DNA from: DASUNP01 sp035249305
GTDB lineage: Bacteria; Acidobacteriota; Blastocatellia; UBA7656
Direction of reading: 5' to 3'
Assembly (NCBI GenBank): GCA_035249305.1
Contig: DATFGQ010000084.1
Span: 3,156-67,155 of the forward strand
Length of the DNA: 64,000 nucleotides
Shown here: piece after piece, positions 18,189-30,076 of the stretch
Layout: every line of letters begins with the position of its first letter
Numbering within the stretch: the first letter of the stretch is position 1
The notes under the pieces: model-generated
Databases searched by the model: none
Told to the model about the DNA's origin: nothing
The model's input: only the letters and a program-made list of their open reading frames with translations
Made by a program: the position numbers and the translations under genes

Positions 18189-19178
18189 ATGTCGGATAAA
18201 GTAAGAGTGCTGGTGACCGGCGCGGGCGGGTTCATCGGCCACCACCTGGCGCGTTACCTCGTCGAGCGAGGTTACTGGGTTCGCGGCGTCGATATAAAAG
18301 AGCCTGAGTACGAGCCCACGGCGGCGCACGAGTTTTTGCAGCTCGACCTGCGCGATCAGGAGAACTGTTCGCGCGCGACGCGCGGCGTGGACGAGGTCTA
18401 CGGGCTGGCTGCGAACATGGGCGGCATAGGGTTCATAGAGACTAACAAGGCCGTCATAGTTCGCGACAACACGCTCATCAACATGAACTCGATCGAGGCG
18501 GCGCGCGAGAACGGCGTCAAGCGGTACCTCTACACTTCGAGCGCGTGCATCTACCCCGGCTATCTTCAGAACCAGCCGGACGTGACGCCTTTGAAAGAAG
18601 ATGACGCTTACCCGGCCGACGCCGAAGACGGCTACGGCTGGGAGAAGCTCTACATGGAGCGCGTCTGCCGCCACTACTGGGAAGACTTCGGGCTCGAGAC
18701 GCGCGTAGTCCGTTTCCACAACATCTTCGGCCCGCTCGGGACCTACGACGGCGGGCGCGAAAAATCCCCCGCGGCGATCTGCCGGAAGGTAGCCCTGGCT
18801 CGCGAGACGGACGAGATAGAGGTCTGGGGCGACGGCGAGCAGACGCGCTCTTACTGCTACATCGCCGACTGCGTCGAGGGCATACACCGGTTGATGCGGA
18901 GCTCACACCGCGAGCCGATAAACCTCGGCCAGGACCGTATGCTGTCGATCAACGAGCTGGTCGACATAGTAGCGCGCATCGCGGGCAAAACGATAACGAA
19001 GCGATACGACACGACGAAGCCCCAGGGCGTCAGGGGCCGCAACAGCGACAACACGCGTCTGCGAGAAGTTCTCGGGTGGGAGCCGCGCGTTTCGCTTGAA
19101 GAGGGGCTCGCCGTGACCTATAAGTGGATAGCCGGAGAGCTACAAAAGAAGTCCAAAGTGCTGAGTGCTGAGTCCTGA
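18189..19178 (+). CDS. GDP-mannose 3,5-epimerase-like enzyme
   Basis: Extended SDR enzyme of 329 residues, preceded by GGAGG. It would convert GDP-D-mannose to GDP-L-galactose and/or GDP-L-gulose. NAD-binding motif TGAGGFIGHHLA (residues 10-21); SSACIYP with Cys120; YGWEK with Tyr149 and Lys153; GGREKSPAAICRK with Lys192; then GVRGRNSDN near the C-terminus. From memory of the plant enzyme, catalytic Cys145, Tyr174, Lys178 and Lys217 are all offset by exactly 25 from the residues here, which strongly supports true epimerase chemistry rather than a generic dehydratase. The final VLSAES codons come from an intergenic repeat, as in the gene at 10188. Confidence 0.87.
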   Translation: MSDKVRVLVTGAGGFIGHHLARYLVERGYWVRGVDIKEPEYEPTAAHEFLQLDLRDQENCSRATRGVDEVYGLAANMGGIGFIETNKAVIVRDNTLINMNSIEAARENGVKRYLYTSSACIYPGYLQNQPDVTPLKEDDAYPADAEDGYGWEKLYMERVCRHYWEDFGLETRVVRFHNIFGPLGTYDGGREKSPAAICRKVALARETDEIEVWGDGEQTRSYCYIADCVEGIHRLMRSSHREPINLGQDRMLSINELVDIVARIAGKTITKRYDTTKPQGVRGRNSDNTRLREVLGWEPRVSLEEGLAVTYKWIAGELQKKSKVLSAES

Positions 19179-19221
19179 GTGAAAGAAAATACTCAGCACT
19201 CAGGACTCGGCACTCAGGACT
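19158..19221. repeat. Inverted repeat, family A
   Basis: Left arm GTGCTGAGTGCTGAGTCCTG (from 19158), short spacer GAAAGAAAAT, right arm ACTCAGCACTCAGGACTCGG continuing to 19221. The arms can form a long hairpin followed by a short A-run. The left arm encodes the C-terminus and stop of the epimerase gene; the right arm ends 10 nt before the next ATG. Related copies are at 11281-11307, 11549-11570 and 57318-57390. Confidence 0.85.
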
Positions 19222-19231
19222 AAAAAAAGAT

Positions 19232-20752
19232 ATGAGCACAATCTATCTTGCCCTATTCCTATTCTCACTGTTGGTGTCTTTCATGCTGACGTGGTACGTG
19301 CGAGGGGTGGCGATACGGCGCGGCTGGGTGGTGATGCCCGCTTCGCACCACATCCACGACGCGGCGATCCCGCGGCTGGGCGGCGTCGCCATATTCCTCG
19401 CCTTCGTGGTGACGGCCGTGGTGCTGGCGCTGACCTCTTACTTTCTTAACATCGACATAGGTATACCGCCGCCGACACTGTTGTACCTGATGCTGCCGGC
19501 GACGCTGGTCTTCGCGCTCGGCCTTTACGACGATTTTCGCCCGGTCAGCCCTTACGTAAAATTCAGCGTGCAGATAGTGGCGGGGCTGCTGCTGTTTCTG
19601 GGCGGGTACAAGATCCTCCAGGTGCCGCTGCTTTTCGGCGAGCAGCATTTCGAGTGGTTCTCGCTGCCACTGACGATACTCTGGGTCTTGTGGATAACCA
19701 ACGCCTTCAACCTGATCGACGGGCTCGACGGGCTGGCGGCAGGCTCGGCGCTCTTCTCGACGCTGACGGTCTTCATAGTCTCGCTGGTCAGCAACGACAT
19801 GCCGGTCGCGCTGTTGACGCTCGGCCTTGCGGGCGCGATCCTTGGGTTCCTCCGTTTTAATTTCAACCCGGCCACGATATTCTTAGGCGACAGCGGCAGT
19901 CTATTCATAGGCTTCATGTTGAGCGCACTCGCCCTGGCCGGCCGCCAGAAGGCGCCCACGGTCGTCGCCGTAGCCATCCCGATAGTCTCGTTCGGGCTGC
20001 CCGTGCTTGAGACGACGCTCTCCGTCTTCCGGCGCTGGATGAACGGGCAGCCGCTGTTCGGCGCGGACCGCGAACATATACACCACAAACTGCTGGACCG
20101 CGGCTTTTCTCAACGACAGGTCGTCGTCATCCTCTACGGCGTGTCGGCGCTGTTCGGGCTGCTGAGCCTCTTCCTCTTATACCCCGGCGGGGCCACGCTC
20201 GGGATAGTGCTGACCGTTTTAGGCGCGGGCGTCTGGGTAGGCGTGCAGCGACTGGGTTATCACGAGTTCTTCGAGCTGAGCCGTGTCGCGCAGCGCACGA
20301 TCGAACAGAAGCGAATAATCAAGAACAACCTCGCGGTGCGCCGGGCGTCGCGCGCGCTGGCGCAGGTCGATAACGTAGGCCAGCTCGGCCGCGTGCTGGA
20401 CGAGGCCTTCAGGTCGAACGCGTTTGATGGCTACCGCCTCGACCTTCAGCCTTTGTTCAGGAGCAGCCTGGCAATACCGATCGAAGAGGCAGGCGGCGAG
20501 CTGCGGATGGTATGGCGCAAAGCCTCGGCAGTCGCTGAGGGCGAGCCTCGCTGGACTGTCACGCTCGACCTGTCGGCGAGCGGCAACCGCCTCGGCTCTT
20601 TTACGCTCTACCGCGCTTACAATGACAAGCCGTTGCTGATCGATCTCAATCTTCTCATCACCGATTTTCAGGCCGCGCTGGCCGAAGCCCTCCACCGCCT
20701 GGCAACTCCCGCCCGCAGCCAGGAACAGGCCCTGCTAGCCGGGCGGTTGTAA
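19232..20752 (+). CDS. Undecaprenyl-phosphate sugar-1-phosphate transferase, WecA/MraY family, with C-terminal extension
   Basis: Initiates lipid-linked glycan synthesis by moving a sugar-1-phosphate (commonly GlcNAc-1-P) from UDP-sugar to undecaprenyl phosphate. About ten membrane helices in residues 1-340 with family motifs: HDAAIPRLGG near residue 42, the Asp-rich YDDFRP near 89, NAFNLIDGLDGLA, FLGDSGSLFIGF, and HIHHKLLDRGFSQRQ typical of the WecA/TagO group. Residues about 345-506 form an extra soluble cytoplasmic domain, absent in ordinary WecA, with no motif I recognise. It is the last gene of the polysaccharide locus and probably its priming enzyme. Confidence 0.85.
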   Translation: MSTIYLALFLFSLLVSFMLTWYVRGVAIRRGWVVMPASHHIHDAAIPRLGGVAIFLAFVVTAVVLALTSYFLNIDIGIPPPTLLYLMLPATLVFALGLYDDFRPVSPYVKFSVQIVAGLLLFLGGYKILQVPLLFGEQHFEWFSLPLTILWVLWITNAFNLIDGLDGLAAGSALFSTLTVFIVSLVSNDMPVALLTLGLAGAILGFLRFNFNPATIFLGDSGSLFIGFMLSALALAGRQKAPTVVAVAIPIVSFGLPVLETTLSVFRRWMNGQPLFGADREHIHHKLLDRGFSQRQVVVILYGVSALFGLLSLFLLYPGGATLGIVLTVLGAGVWVGVQRLGYHEFFELSRVAQRTIEQKRIIKNNLAVRRASRALAQVDNVGQLGRVLDEAFRSNAFDGYRLDLQPLFRSSLAIPIEEAGGELRMVWRKASAVAEGEPRWTVTLDLSASGNRLGSFTLYRAYNDKPLLIDLNLLITDFQAALAEALHRLATPARSQEQALLAGRL

Positions 20753-20775
20753 CCGTCCGGCGCAAAGATTCCTCG

Positions 20776-24516
<3,741 letters not shown>

Positions 24517-24740
24517 GGCTGTAGTCCTCTGCGTAGCAATATTACAGTTTAATCCGTAAGCTGGCCGATAACAACTAACGGCGCGAGACGCTTTTGCTTG
24601 TTCGCCGCCGCCGCCATGCGATAGACTTTTTGGAGTCAGGCGACTCGTATGAGAGAACCAATCCCCGCTGCGCTCGTACAGATTAATCAGACTTCGTGCG
24701 GGTTGAATAGCCAGAGACAGTTTCCGGAGAAGTAGTTTTG

Positions 24741-26033
24741 ATGAAAAAAGCAGTCCTTATCATCCTCTTGTGCCTCGTCGCGGCGGCGCCCGCCTCGTCG
24801 CAGACGGCCGCCGGCCAGGTGTCGCCTCTGTGGCAACAGACGTTCGAGGTAGTCTGGCGCACGGTCAAAGAAAAGCACTACGACGCGAGCTTCAACGGCG
24901 TCGACTGGGACAAGGTCCGCGACCAGTACCAGCCGCAAGTCTCCGCCGTGAAGAGCGAGAAGGATCTCTACGCCTTGCTCCAGCGGATGATAGGCGAACT
25001 CGGCCAGTCGCACTTCAACATCATCCCGCCCGAAGCCGTCGTCGAAGAGCCGAAAGGAGAGCCTTCGTCGGGCACGGCGGGCACGGTCGGCCTCGACTTA
25101 GATCACATAGACGGCCTCGCCGTGATCACGCGCGTCGAAGAGGGCTCGCCCGCCGCGCGCGCGGGCCTTCGCGCGGGATTCGCGATCACCGACGTAGACA
25201 AGACGACGGTCGAGCAGATAGTCGCGCGGTTTTCGAAATCGAAACTCTCGCCGGAGATGACGCGGCTGTTGATCTCGCGCTCGATAGTCGCGCGCCTCAA
25301 CGGCAAGCCCGCGACTATCGTGCGCGTAAAGTACCTGGACGAGCGCGACCAGGCGCGGGAGGTCACGCTTGAGCGCGTACCCGTGCGCGGCGAGATGAGC
25401 GAGCCTTTCGGGAATTTCCCCGCCCAGCGGACGGAGTTTGAATCGAAGCGGCTGGCAAACGGCATAGGCTACATCCGATTCAACATCTTTGTGATCTCGC
25501 TGATGGGGAAGGTGCGCGACGCGATACGGGGCATGATGGATGCGCCGGGGATCATCATAGACCTTCGCGGCAACCCCGGCGGCCAGGGGTTCATGGCGAA
25601 CGGGATAGCGGGGCTTCTGATCCCCACGCAGACCTCGCTCGGCACGATGCATATGCGCTCGGGCTATGTCAATTTCGCCGTCTTCCCGCAGCCGAACACC
25701 TACCGGGGGCCAGTGGCGATTCTGATAGACAACGGCTCGGCCTCGACCAGCGAGATATTCGCCGGGGGCCTGCAAGAGCTCGGGCGGGCCGTCGTCGTAG
25801 GCGAGCGGAGCGCGGGCGCGGCCCTCCCGTCGTTCTTCTTAAAGCTGCCGACGGGGGCCTTGTTCCAGTACGCGGTCGGCGATTTCAAAACGCCGAAGGG
25901 CCTGCTAATCGAGGGGCATGGCGTCCGGCCCGACCTGGAGGTGAAGCCCAGCCGCCGAGAGTTCCTTCGCGGCCAGGACGCTCAGCTCGAACGAGCCATA
26001 GAACAGATTCAAAAAGCAACGAAGAAAGGATAA
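24741..26033 (+). CDS. Secreted S41-family protease, tricorn-like
   Basis: Signal peptide (MKKAVLIILLCLVAAAPASS), then an N-terminal helical region, a PDZ-like segment (residues about 110-165, LAVITRVEEGSPAARAGLRAG) and the S41 catalytic domain with IIDLRGNPGGQGF and NGSASTSEIFAGGLQ carrying the nucleophilic serine. The CtpA-type lysine is not in the expected place (VVVGERSAGAALPS), so it fits the tricorn/IRBP branch of S41. ATG 24741 preferred over the adjacent TTG 24738. The gene ends 4 nt before the next secreted protein, suggesting an operon. Confidence 0.85.
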   Translation: MKKAVLIILLCLVAAAPASSQTAAGQVSPLWQQTFEVVWRTVKEKHYDASFNGVDWDKVRDQYQPQVSAVKSEKDLYALLQRMIGELGQSHFNIIPPEAVVEEPKGEPSSGTAGTVGLDLDHIDGLAVITRVEEGSPAARAGLRAGFAITDVDKTTVEQIVARFSKSKLSPEMTRLLISRSIVARLNGKPATIVRVKYLDERDQAREVTLERVPVRGEMSEPFGNFPAQRTEFESKRLANGIGYIRFNIFVISLMGKVRDAIRGMMDAPGIIIDLRGNPGGQGFMANGIAGLLIPTQTSLGTMHMRSGYVNFAVFPQPNTYRGPVAILIDNGSASTSEIFAGGLQELGRAVVVGERSAGAALPSFFLKLPTGALFQYAVGDFKTPKGLLIEGHGVRPDLEVKPSRREFLRGQDAQLERAIEQIQKATKKG

Positions 26034-26037
26034 ACCG

Positions 26038-26787
26038 ATGAAGCGAATAATGACTGTAATACTCTTGAGCCTGGGGCTGGCCGTCGCCTCGTATGCGCAG
26101 GAAGCCAAGCCTAAACCCGCGGAAGGGCTGCCGACCGCCGACCAGATAATCGAAAAATACGTCCAGGCTATGGGTGGCAAAGCGGCTATGGAAAAGCTCA
26201 ACAGCCGCGTGACGAAAGGGTCCTTTGACATACCCGCTATGGGCGCGGGCGGCACGCTTGAGATTTACGAGAAGGCGCCGAACAAAACGATCGCCATCAT
26301 CACGATTCCGGGCTTCGGAGTAATCCGCGAAGCCTACGACGGCAAGGTGGCGTGGTCCGAGGACCCGGCTACGGGCATGCGTGAGAAGAGCGGCATAGAG
26401 CTGGCCGACGCGAGGCTCGAAGCCGAGTTCCACAGGGCGACAAAGCTCAAGCAGCTCTTCCCGACCATGACGGTCAAGGGCAAAGAGAAGGTCGGCGAGA
26501 AAGAGGCCTACGTCATAGAGGCGAAGCCTGCCGAAGGGAGCGCTGAGAAGTGGTACTTCGATACGCAGTCGGGCCTGCTGATCCGCCAGGACGCCGAGCG
26601 CGAGACGCCTCAGGGTAAGATGCCCGTAGAGGTTTACCTGGACGATTACAAAGAGGTCGACGGCGTAAAGATACCGCATTCGCTGCGCCAGACGACCCCT
26701 ATGTACACCATAAACATCAAGAGCGAAGAGGTGAAGCATAACGTCCCCGTAGACGATGCGAAGTTCGCAAAGCCCGCGGCGAAATAG
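26038..26787 (+). CDS. Secreted protein, LolA-fold-like (outer-membrane-lipoprotein-sorting type)
   Basis: A 249-residue exported protein: signal peptide MKRIMTVILLSLGLAVASYA, then ADQIIEKYVQAMGGKAAMEK, a motif common to acidobacterial LolA-fold-like proteins, followed by alternating beta strands and WYFDTQSGLLIRQD, VEVYLDDYKEVDGVKIPHS. This pattern matches the lipoprotein-sorting protein superfamily. Specific function unknown. It lies 4 nt after the S41 protease, so both may act on envelope proteins. Confidence 0.7.
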   Translation: MKRIMTVILLSLGLAVASYAQEAKPKPAEGLPTADQIIEKYVQAMGGKAAMEKLNSRVTKGSFDIPAMGAGGTLEIYEKAPNKTIAIITIPGFGVIREAYDGKVAWSEDPATGMREKSGIELADARLEAEFHRATKLKQLFPTMTVKGKEKVGEKEAYVIEAKPAEGSAEKWYFDTQSGLLIRQDAERETPQGKMPVEVYLDDYKEVDGVKIPHSLRQTTPMYTINIKSEEVKHNVPVDDAKFAKPAAK

Positions 26788-26825
26788 TCGCGCGGCCCCG
26801 GTTATACGGCGCGCGGCGAGTATTA

Positions 26826-27013
26826 AGAGGGCGTCTGAAAAGCCCCGTAGGGGCTAGATGTTTGTAGAACAATAGCCTAAATGCATCCCAACTCCGTAGG
26901 AGTTGAATAACAGACATTCAACTCCTACGGAGTTGGAAGGACTGCCTGGCGATCAACTACAAACATCCGGCTCCTACGGAGCCGAGTAAGTTGCCACTTC
27001 TCAGACGCCCTCT
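26826..27013. repeat. MITE-like palindromic element, family D
   Basis: A 188 bp element with perfect 13 bp terminal inverted repeats (AGAGGGCGTCTGA at 26826-26838, complement at 27001-27013). Inside lies an inverted pair GATGTTTGTAG / CTACAAACATC and four short palindromes built around CCGTAGG or CCTACGG: AGCCCCGTAGGGGCT, CAACTCCGTAGGAGTTG, CAACTCCTACGGAGTTG and GGCTCCTACGGAGCC. No open frame. This is most of the 398 bp gene-free stretch 26788-27185; the rest contains the sigma-54-like promoter. Confidence 0.85.
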
Positions 27014-27125
27014 AACAGGCCGCGCGCCGGCCTCGAATAATTCGAAATCAGTACGCGCCTGACTTCAAACCTGACACTCCTCGCCGCCCGAGAGCCCTAA
27101 CGGGCAACTAGAGCCTCGCCCGGAC

Positions 27126-27141
27126 TGGCATAGTCATTGCT
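27126..27141 (+). promoter_or_regulatory. Sigma-54 (RpoN) type -24/-12 promoter
   Basis: TGGCATAGTCATTGCT matches the -24/-12 consensus with the obligatory GG and GC separated by exactly ten bases (GG 27127-27128, GC 27139-27140) and a T-run after the GC. The expected transcript start is about 27152, giving a leader of about 34 nt before ATG 27186. No enhancer-binding activator gene is in the window. Confidence 0.7.
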
Positions 27142-27185
27142 TTTACAAACGACGAGTTAAGAGAACGTGCAAGGGGGATTGGGTT

Positions 27186-27617
27186 ATGTTACTGCTCAGA
27201 AAACGCGCGCTCGCAGCCTTTATTGTTCTCACAGCAATAACCGCGATGGCACTGGCGCAGGGGCCTGTGCACAAGCGCGTCAACTACACGATCAACGTGA
27301 GCCATTCGCTCAGGATGGGGGATTACATGCTCCCGCCGGGCAGATATGTCATCTATCAAATGAACCAGAACGACACGAATCTGTTCGCTCTCTACCAGAA
27401 CGATATGACCTCGTCGCCCGTCGCCATGATCCGCACAACGCGGGTCGAGTACCAGATAGGCGAGACGCCGTCAAAGACCGGGATGGTTATGGATGTAGAC
27501 GAATCGAGCCGAGATGTTCACCCGACGCTTAGAGGCTGGAACATTCCGGGCGAGGACGGATGGGAGATCATTAGCGTCGTCCCTAAGAGGAACGGCGTGT
27601 TGAGTAGAATAAGATAG
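27186..27617 (+). CDS. Small secreted protein of unknown function
   Basis: 143 residues: signal peptide (residues 1-24, cleavage near MALAQ), then a compact beta-rich domain with HSLRMGDYMLPPGRYVIYQM and RTTRVEYQIGE. The pattern resembles small exported proteins that are numerous in acidobacteria; I do not know a function. Start ATG 27186 has AAGGGGGAT upstream. It sits alone behind a sigma-54-like promoter and ends before a strong terminator, so it is a single-gene unit. Confidence 0.75.
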   Translation: MLLLRKRALAAFIVLTAITAMALAQGPVHKRVNYTINVSHSLRMGDYMLPPGRYVIYQMNQNDTNLFALYQNDMTSSPVAMIRTTRVEYQIGETPSKTGMVMDVDESSRDVHPTLRGWNIPGEDGWEIISVVPKRNGVLSRIR

Positions 27618-27657
27618 CGTGCGAGCTGAGGACGCTTTTACAATCTGCGGATAGAGG

Positions 27658-28047
27658 CTATGGGCGCACATCTCGTGCGCCCTTTTTTTCTACGCCACTT
27701 TTTTCTTCGCCGCCTTCGATTATATCGGCAAGCTCGCTCTCAAGACTTGCGAGCCGCGCCTCGCGGTCGCGGTCGCGCCGCCGCTCGCGCCTCGCGGCGG
27801 CCGCAAACAGCGCCAAGCTCACAAGCCCCAGGCCGCCAGTTATCCAATACAACATCACGCGCGTTATTCCGAGCCTGAGCCAAGGCCCCGCGTTGCCCGC
27901 CACTATTTCATAAACGCCGCCTAAGGCCAGAAGGCCCAGAAAGACCCCGAGCCCCATCAGCGCGGCGGTCCCGGCCTTGTAAGAGTCTACCGCCTGGCCC
28001 TCGTCGCTGATCAGCGAGCGCAGCTCTTTCTCGCGAGTCTCTGACAT
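27658..28047 (-). CDS. Small two-helix membrane protein, unknown
   Basis: 129 residues with two hydrophobic helices (about 28-50 and 63-85) and a charged C-terminal tail RRERRRDRDREARLASLESE that could form a coiled coil. It lies 28 nt downstream of lepB on the same strand, so is probably cotranscribed. No family recognised. The last codons overlap the terminator of the convergent gene. Confidence 0.55.
   Translation of the reverse strand: MSETREKELRSLISDEGQAVDSYKAGTAALMGLGVFLGLLALGGVYEIVAGNAGPWLRLGITRVMLYWITGGLGLVSLALFAAAARRERRRDRDREARLASLESELADIIEGGEEKSGVEKKGARDVRP
27662..27689 (+). terminator. Rho-independent terminator
   Basis: Perfect 8 bp GC-rich stem GGGCGCAC / GTGCGCCC with a 5 nt loop (ATCTC), followed by seven T. 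It terminates the small secreted protein gene and overlaps the 3' end of the opposite-strand gene. Confidence 0.85.
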
Positions 28048-28075
28048 GTGAAATTTGAAATCTGAAATCTCAAAT

Positions 28076-29038
28076 CTACTTGATGAATGTGCCGGTGCGC
28101 GACCATCGCGATTTAGTGAAGAAGTCTTTTATGATGTTCGACCCGCCCTCGTCGTCGAGCGTGCGTTCCATAGACCAGTAGACGAACATCGCGCGGCCGA
28201 CTATGTTCGAGCGGGGCACGGTGCCCCAGACGCGAGAGTCTTCGCTGTTGTTGCGGTTGTCGCCCATGCAGAAATACTGGTCGCTGTCGTAGAGCCCGTC
28301 ATTGTTCGCGTCGTAGACCAGGCGGAGCTTCGGGTCGTTTTTTATCTCTTCCAGGACCGGCTCGCCCTTCATAGGGATGCGGAAAGGCTGGTTGGCCCTG
28401 CCGAACCTCATGCGCCCCAGGTCGGCGCTTTCCGAGAAGCTGTCTTCCTGGTCCGCGTAATAGTAGACGGTCCACTGCGCGCCGTCGACTATCTCGGGCT
28501 CGCTCACGGGCTCAAGGTTCTCGGGGCTGTCGTTCGGGATTTGCTGCTTGACGTAGACGCGGTTTTCGGGGAGCTTCTCGCCGTTGATGTAGACCGTGTT
28601 GTCTCTGAATTCGACGGTCTCGCCGGGCTTCGCTATGACGCGCTTGACGTAGTTGATCTCGGGGTTCTGCGGGTACTTGAATACCGCTATGTCGCCGCGC
28701 CGTATTTCGCGCGCGGGGAATATAGGCAGGCTTATCGGGTCCATCGGGCCATAGATAAACTTGTTGACCAGCAGGTGGTCCTGAATCCAGATGGTGTTCT
28801 TCATGGAGCCCGTCGGCACCTTCACCGCCTGCACGATAAAGGTCATCCCGAACAGCGCCATTATGAGGGTCACGACGGCCGACTCGAAATACTCGCGCGC
28901 CACGCTCTTCTTGAAATGGGGCTCGTCGGCCTCGACCTTCCCGCGCCTCTCCTCGTCGAGCGCCTCCCGCCTCGCTTCGGCCTCCTCTTCGATCAGCGTC
29001 GACCGTTCTTGTGATCTGAGATCCAGTTCGTCTGCCAT
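28076..29038 (-). CDS. lepB: Signal peptidase I
   Basis: Inner-membrane serine-lysine protease that removes signal peptides from exported proteins. 320 residues: an N-terminal charged cytoplasmic segment of about 50 residues, one membrane helix (SAVVTLIMALFGMTFIVQ), then catalytic serine in VPTGSMKNT, catalytic lysine in YVKRVIAKPGETVE, and the conserved C-terminal GDNRNNSEDSRVWG and VPRSNIVGRA. A normal-length family member. The strong set of exported proteins nearby fits its role. Located directly downstream of rnc, a common pairing of housekeeping genes. Confidence 0.95.
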   Translation of the reverse strand: MADELDLRSQERSTLIEEEAEARREALDEERRGKVEADEPHFKKSVAREYFESAVVTLIMALFGMTFIVQAVKVPTGSMKNTIWIQDHLLVNKFIYGPMDPISLPIFPAREIRRGDIAVFKYPQNPEINYVKRVIAKPGETVEFRDNTVYINGEKLPENRVYVKQQIPNDSPENLEPVSEPEIVDGAQWTVYYYADQEDSFSESADLGRMRFGRANQPFRIPMKGEPVLEEIKNDPKLRLVYDANNDGLYDSDQYFCMGDNRNNSEDSRVWGTVPRSNIVGRAMFVYWSMERTLDDEGGSNIIKDFFTKSRWSRTGTFIK

Positions 29039-29065
29039 ATTTTAATTATCCAAATCCCTGATTGA

Positions 29066-29929
29066 TTAAACCTCTGTGGCGGCGATGCCGCGCACCTCGT
29101 CGTCTTCGTCGCCGGCCGGCTGCTGCTCGTAATCCGTCTCACTCACTTCGGGAATCGGCTCGTAAGGTTGCCCTTCGTCCGTCTCGCACTCGACGAAGAC
29201 GAGCGAGCGAATGCCGTCGATGCTGTCGGCGGCCAGGAGCGCGGCGTGCGCCGCCTCCTGTTGCGCGATCTTGATGCTGCGCCCTTCGCCCACGCCCAGC
29301 GCGCGCCCGGCGGCGCGGAGCTCTACGCGGAAAGTGCGCCGGTGGTCCGGGCCGAGCGCCTCCACGACTACGTACTCGGGCATGGGAGCGCCGGCCGCCT
29401 GGAGCCGCTCCTGTAGGGCCGACTTGTAATCCGCGCCGATGATCGAAGCAGGATCGATCTGGCGAACTTTCTCGCGCAGCTCGCGGCGCAGAAACTTTTC
29501 GGCCGCCTGAAGTCCGCCGCTGATGTAGAGCACGCCGATAAGCGCTTCGTATGCGTCGGCCAGGAGCGCGCGTTTCTGACGGCCCCCGGTCTTCTCTTCG
29601 CCGCGGTTGAGCAGGATGTAGCGGCCCAGGTCTATGGCCTCCGCAAGGTCTACGAGGCTCGCCTCGCTCACCAGGTATGCTTTCATCTTCGAGAGCTTGC
29701 CCTCGGACAGGTCGGGGTGGCGTTCTAAAAGCCAGGCGCTGACGACGAGCCCCAGCACGGAGTCGCCGAGGAACTCCAGCGCCTCGTTGTGCTGGCAGTG
29801 CTCTTCGGTGCGCTCGTTGGCGAAGGAGCGGTGCGTGAGCGCGCGGTCGAGCAATGCTCGCGAGCGGAAAGAGTAACCGATCTTCTGCTCAAGCTCTGAA
29901 AGCAGTTTTTCGCGTTCGAGTAGAATCAT
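29066..29929 (-). CDS. rnc: Ribonuclease III
   Basis: Endonuclease cutting double-stranded RNA in rRNA and mRNA maturation. 287 residues from the ATG at 29929; the frame extends 24 codons further but that part does not resemble the family. The catalytic signature is HNEALEFLGDSVLGLV in the N-terminal RNase domain, with LADAYEALIGVLYISGG completing the active site, and a C-terminal dsRNA-binding domain (DYKSALQERLQAAG to IAQQEAAHAAL). A further acidic tail of about 50 residues (VSETDYEQQPAGDEDDE) is longer than usual. 27 nt from lepB. Confidence 0.93.
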   Translation of the reverse strand: MILLEREKLLSELEQKIGYSFRSRALLDRALTHRSFANERTEEHCQHNEALEFLGDSVLGLVVSAWLLERHPDLSEGKLSKMKAYLVSEASLVDLAEAIDLGRYILLNRGEEKTGGRQKRALLADAYEALIGVLYISGGLQAAEKFLRRELREKVRQIDPASIIGADYKSALQERLQAAGAPMPEYVVVEALGPDHRRTFRVELRAAGRALGVGEGRSIKIAQQEAAHAALLAADSIDGIRSLVFVECETDEGQPYEPIPEVSETDYEQQPAGDEDDEVRGIAATEV

Positions 29930-30020
29930 AACGCGGCCCGCGCAAGCGCCAAGACTTGCACGACTCAAATATACCACAAAAGCCATCGAAAGAGCGCACA
30001 CGCCGGACGCATAAAGACTA

Positions 30021-30050
30021 AAGGCCAGCCCCGTCGGCAGGGCTGGCCTT
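30021..30050 (-). terminator. Bidirectional-type hairpin terminator
   Basis: Perfect 11 bp stem AAGGCCAGCCC / GGGCTGGCCTT with an 8 nt loop, flanked by short T/A runs on each side. It lies 27 nt beyond the stop of the minus-strand gene ending at 30077, so terminates that gene ahead of rnc. Confidence 0.8.
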
Positions 30051-30076
30051 TTAACTATTCGACGTGCGACAGGCCG

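Noticed and set aside
29930..30001. Upstream extension of the RNase III gene
   Set aside because: The 24 extra residues do not resemble the family; similarity starts at ATG 29929.
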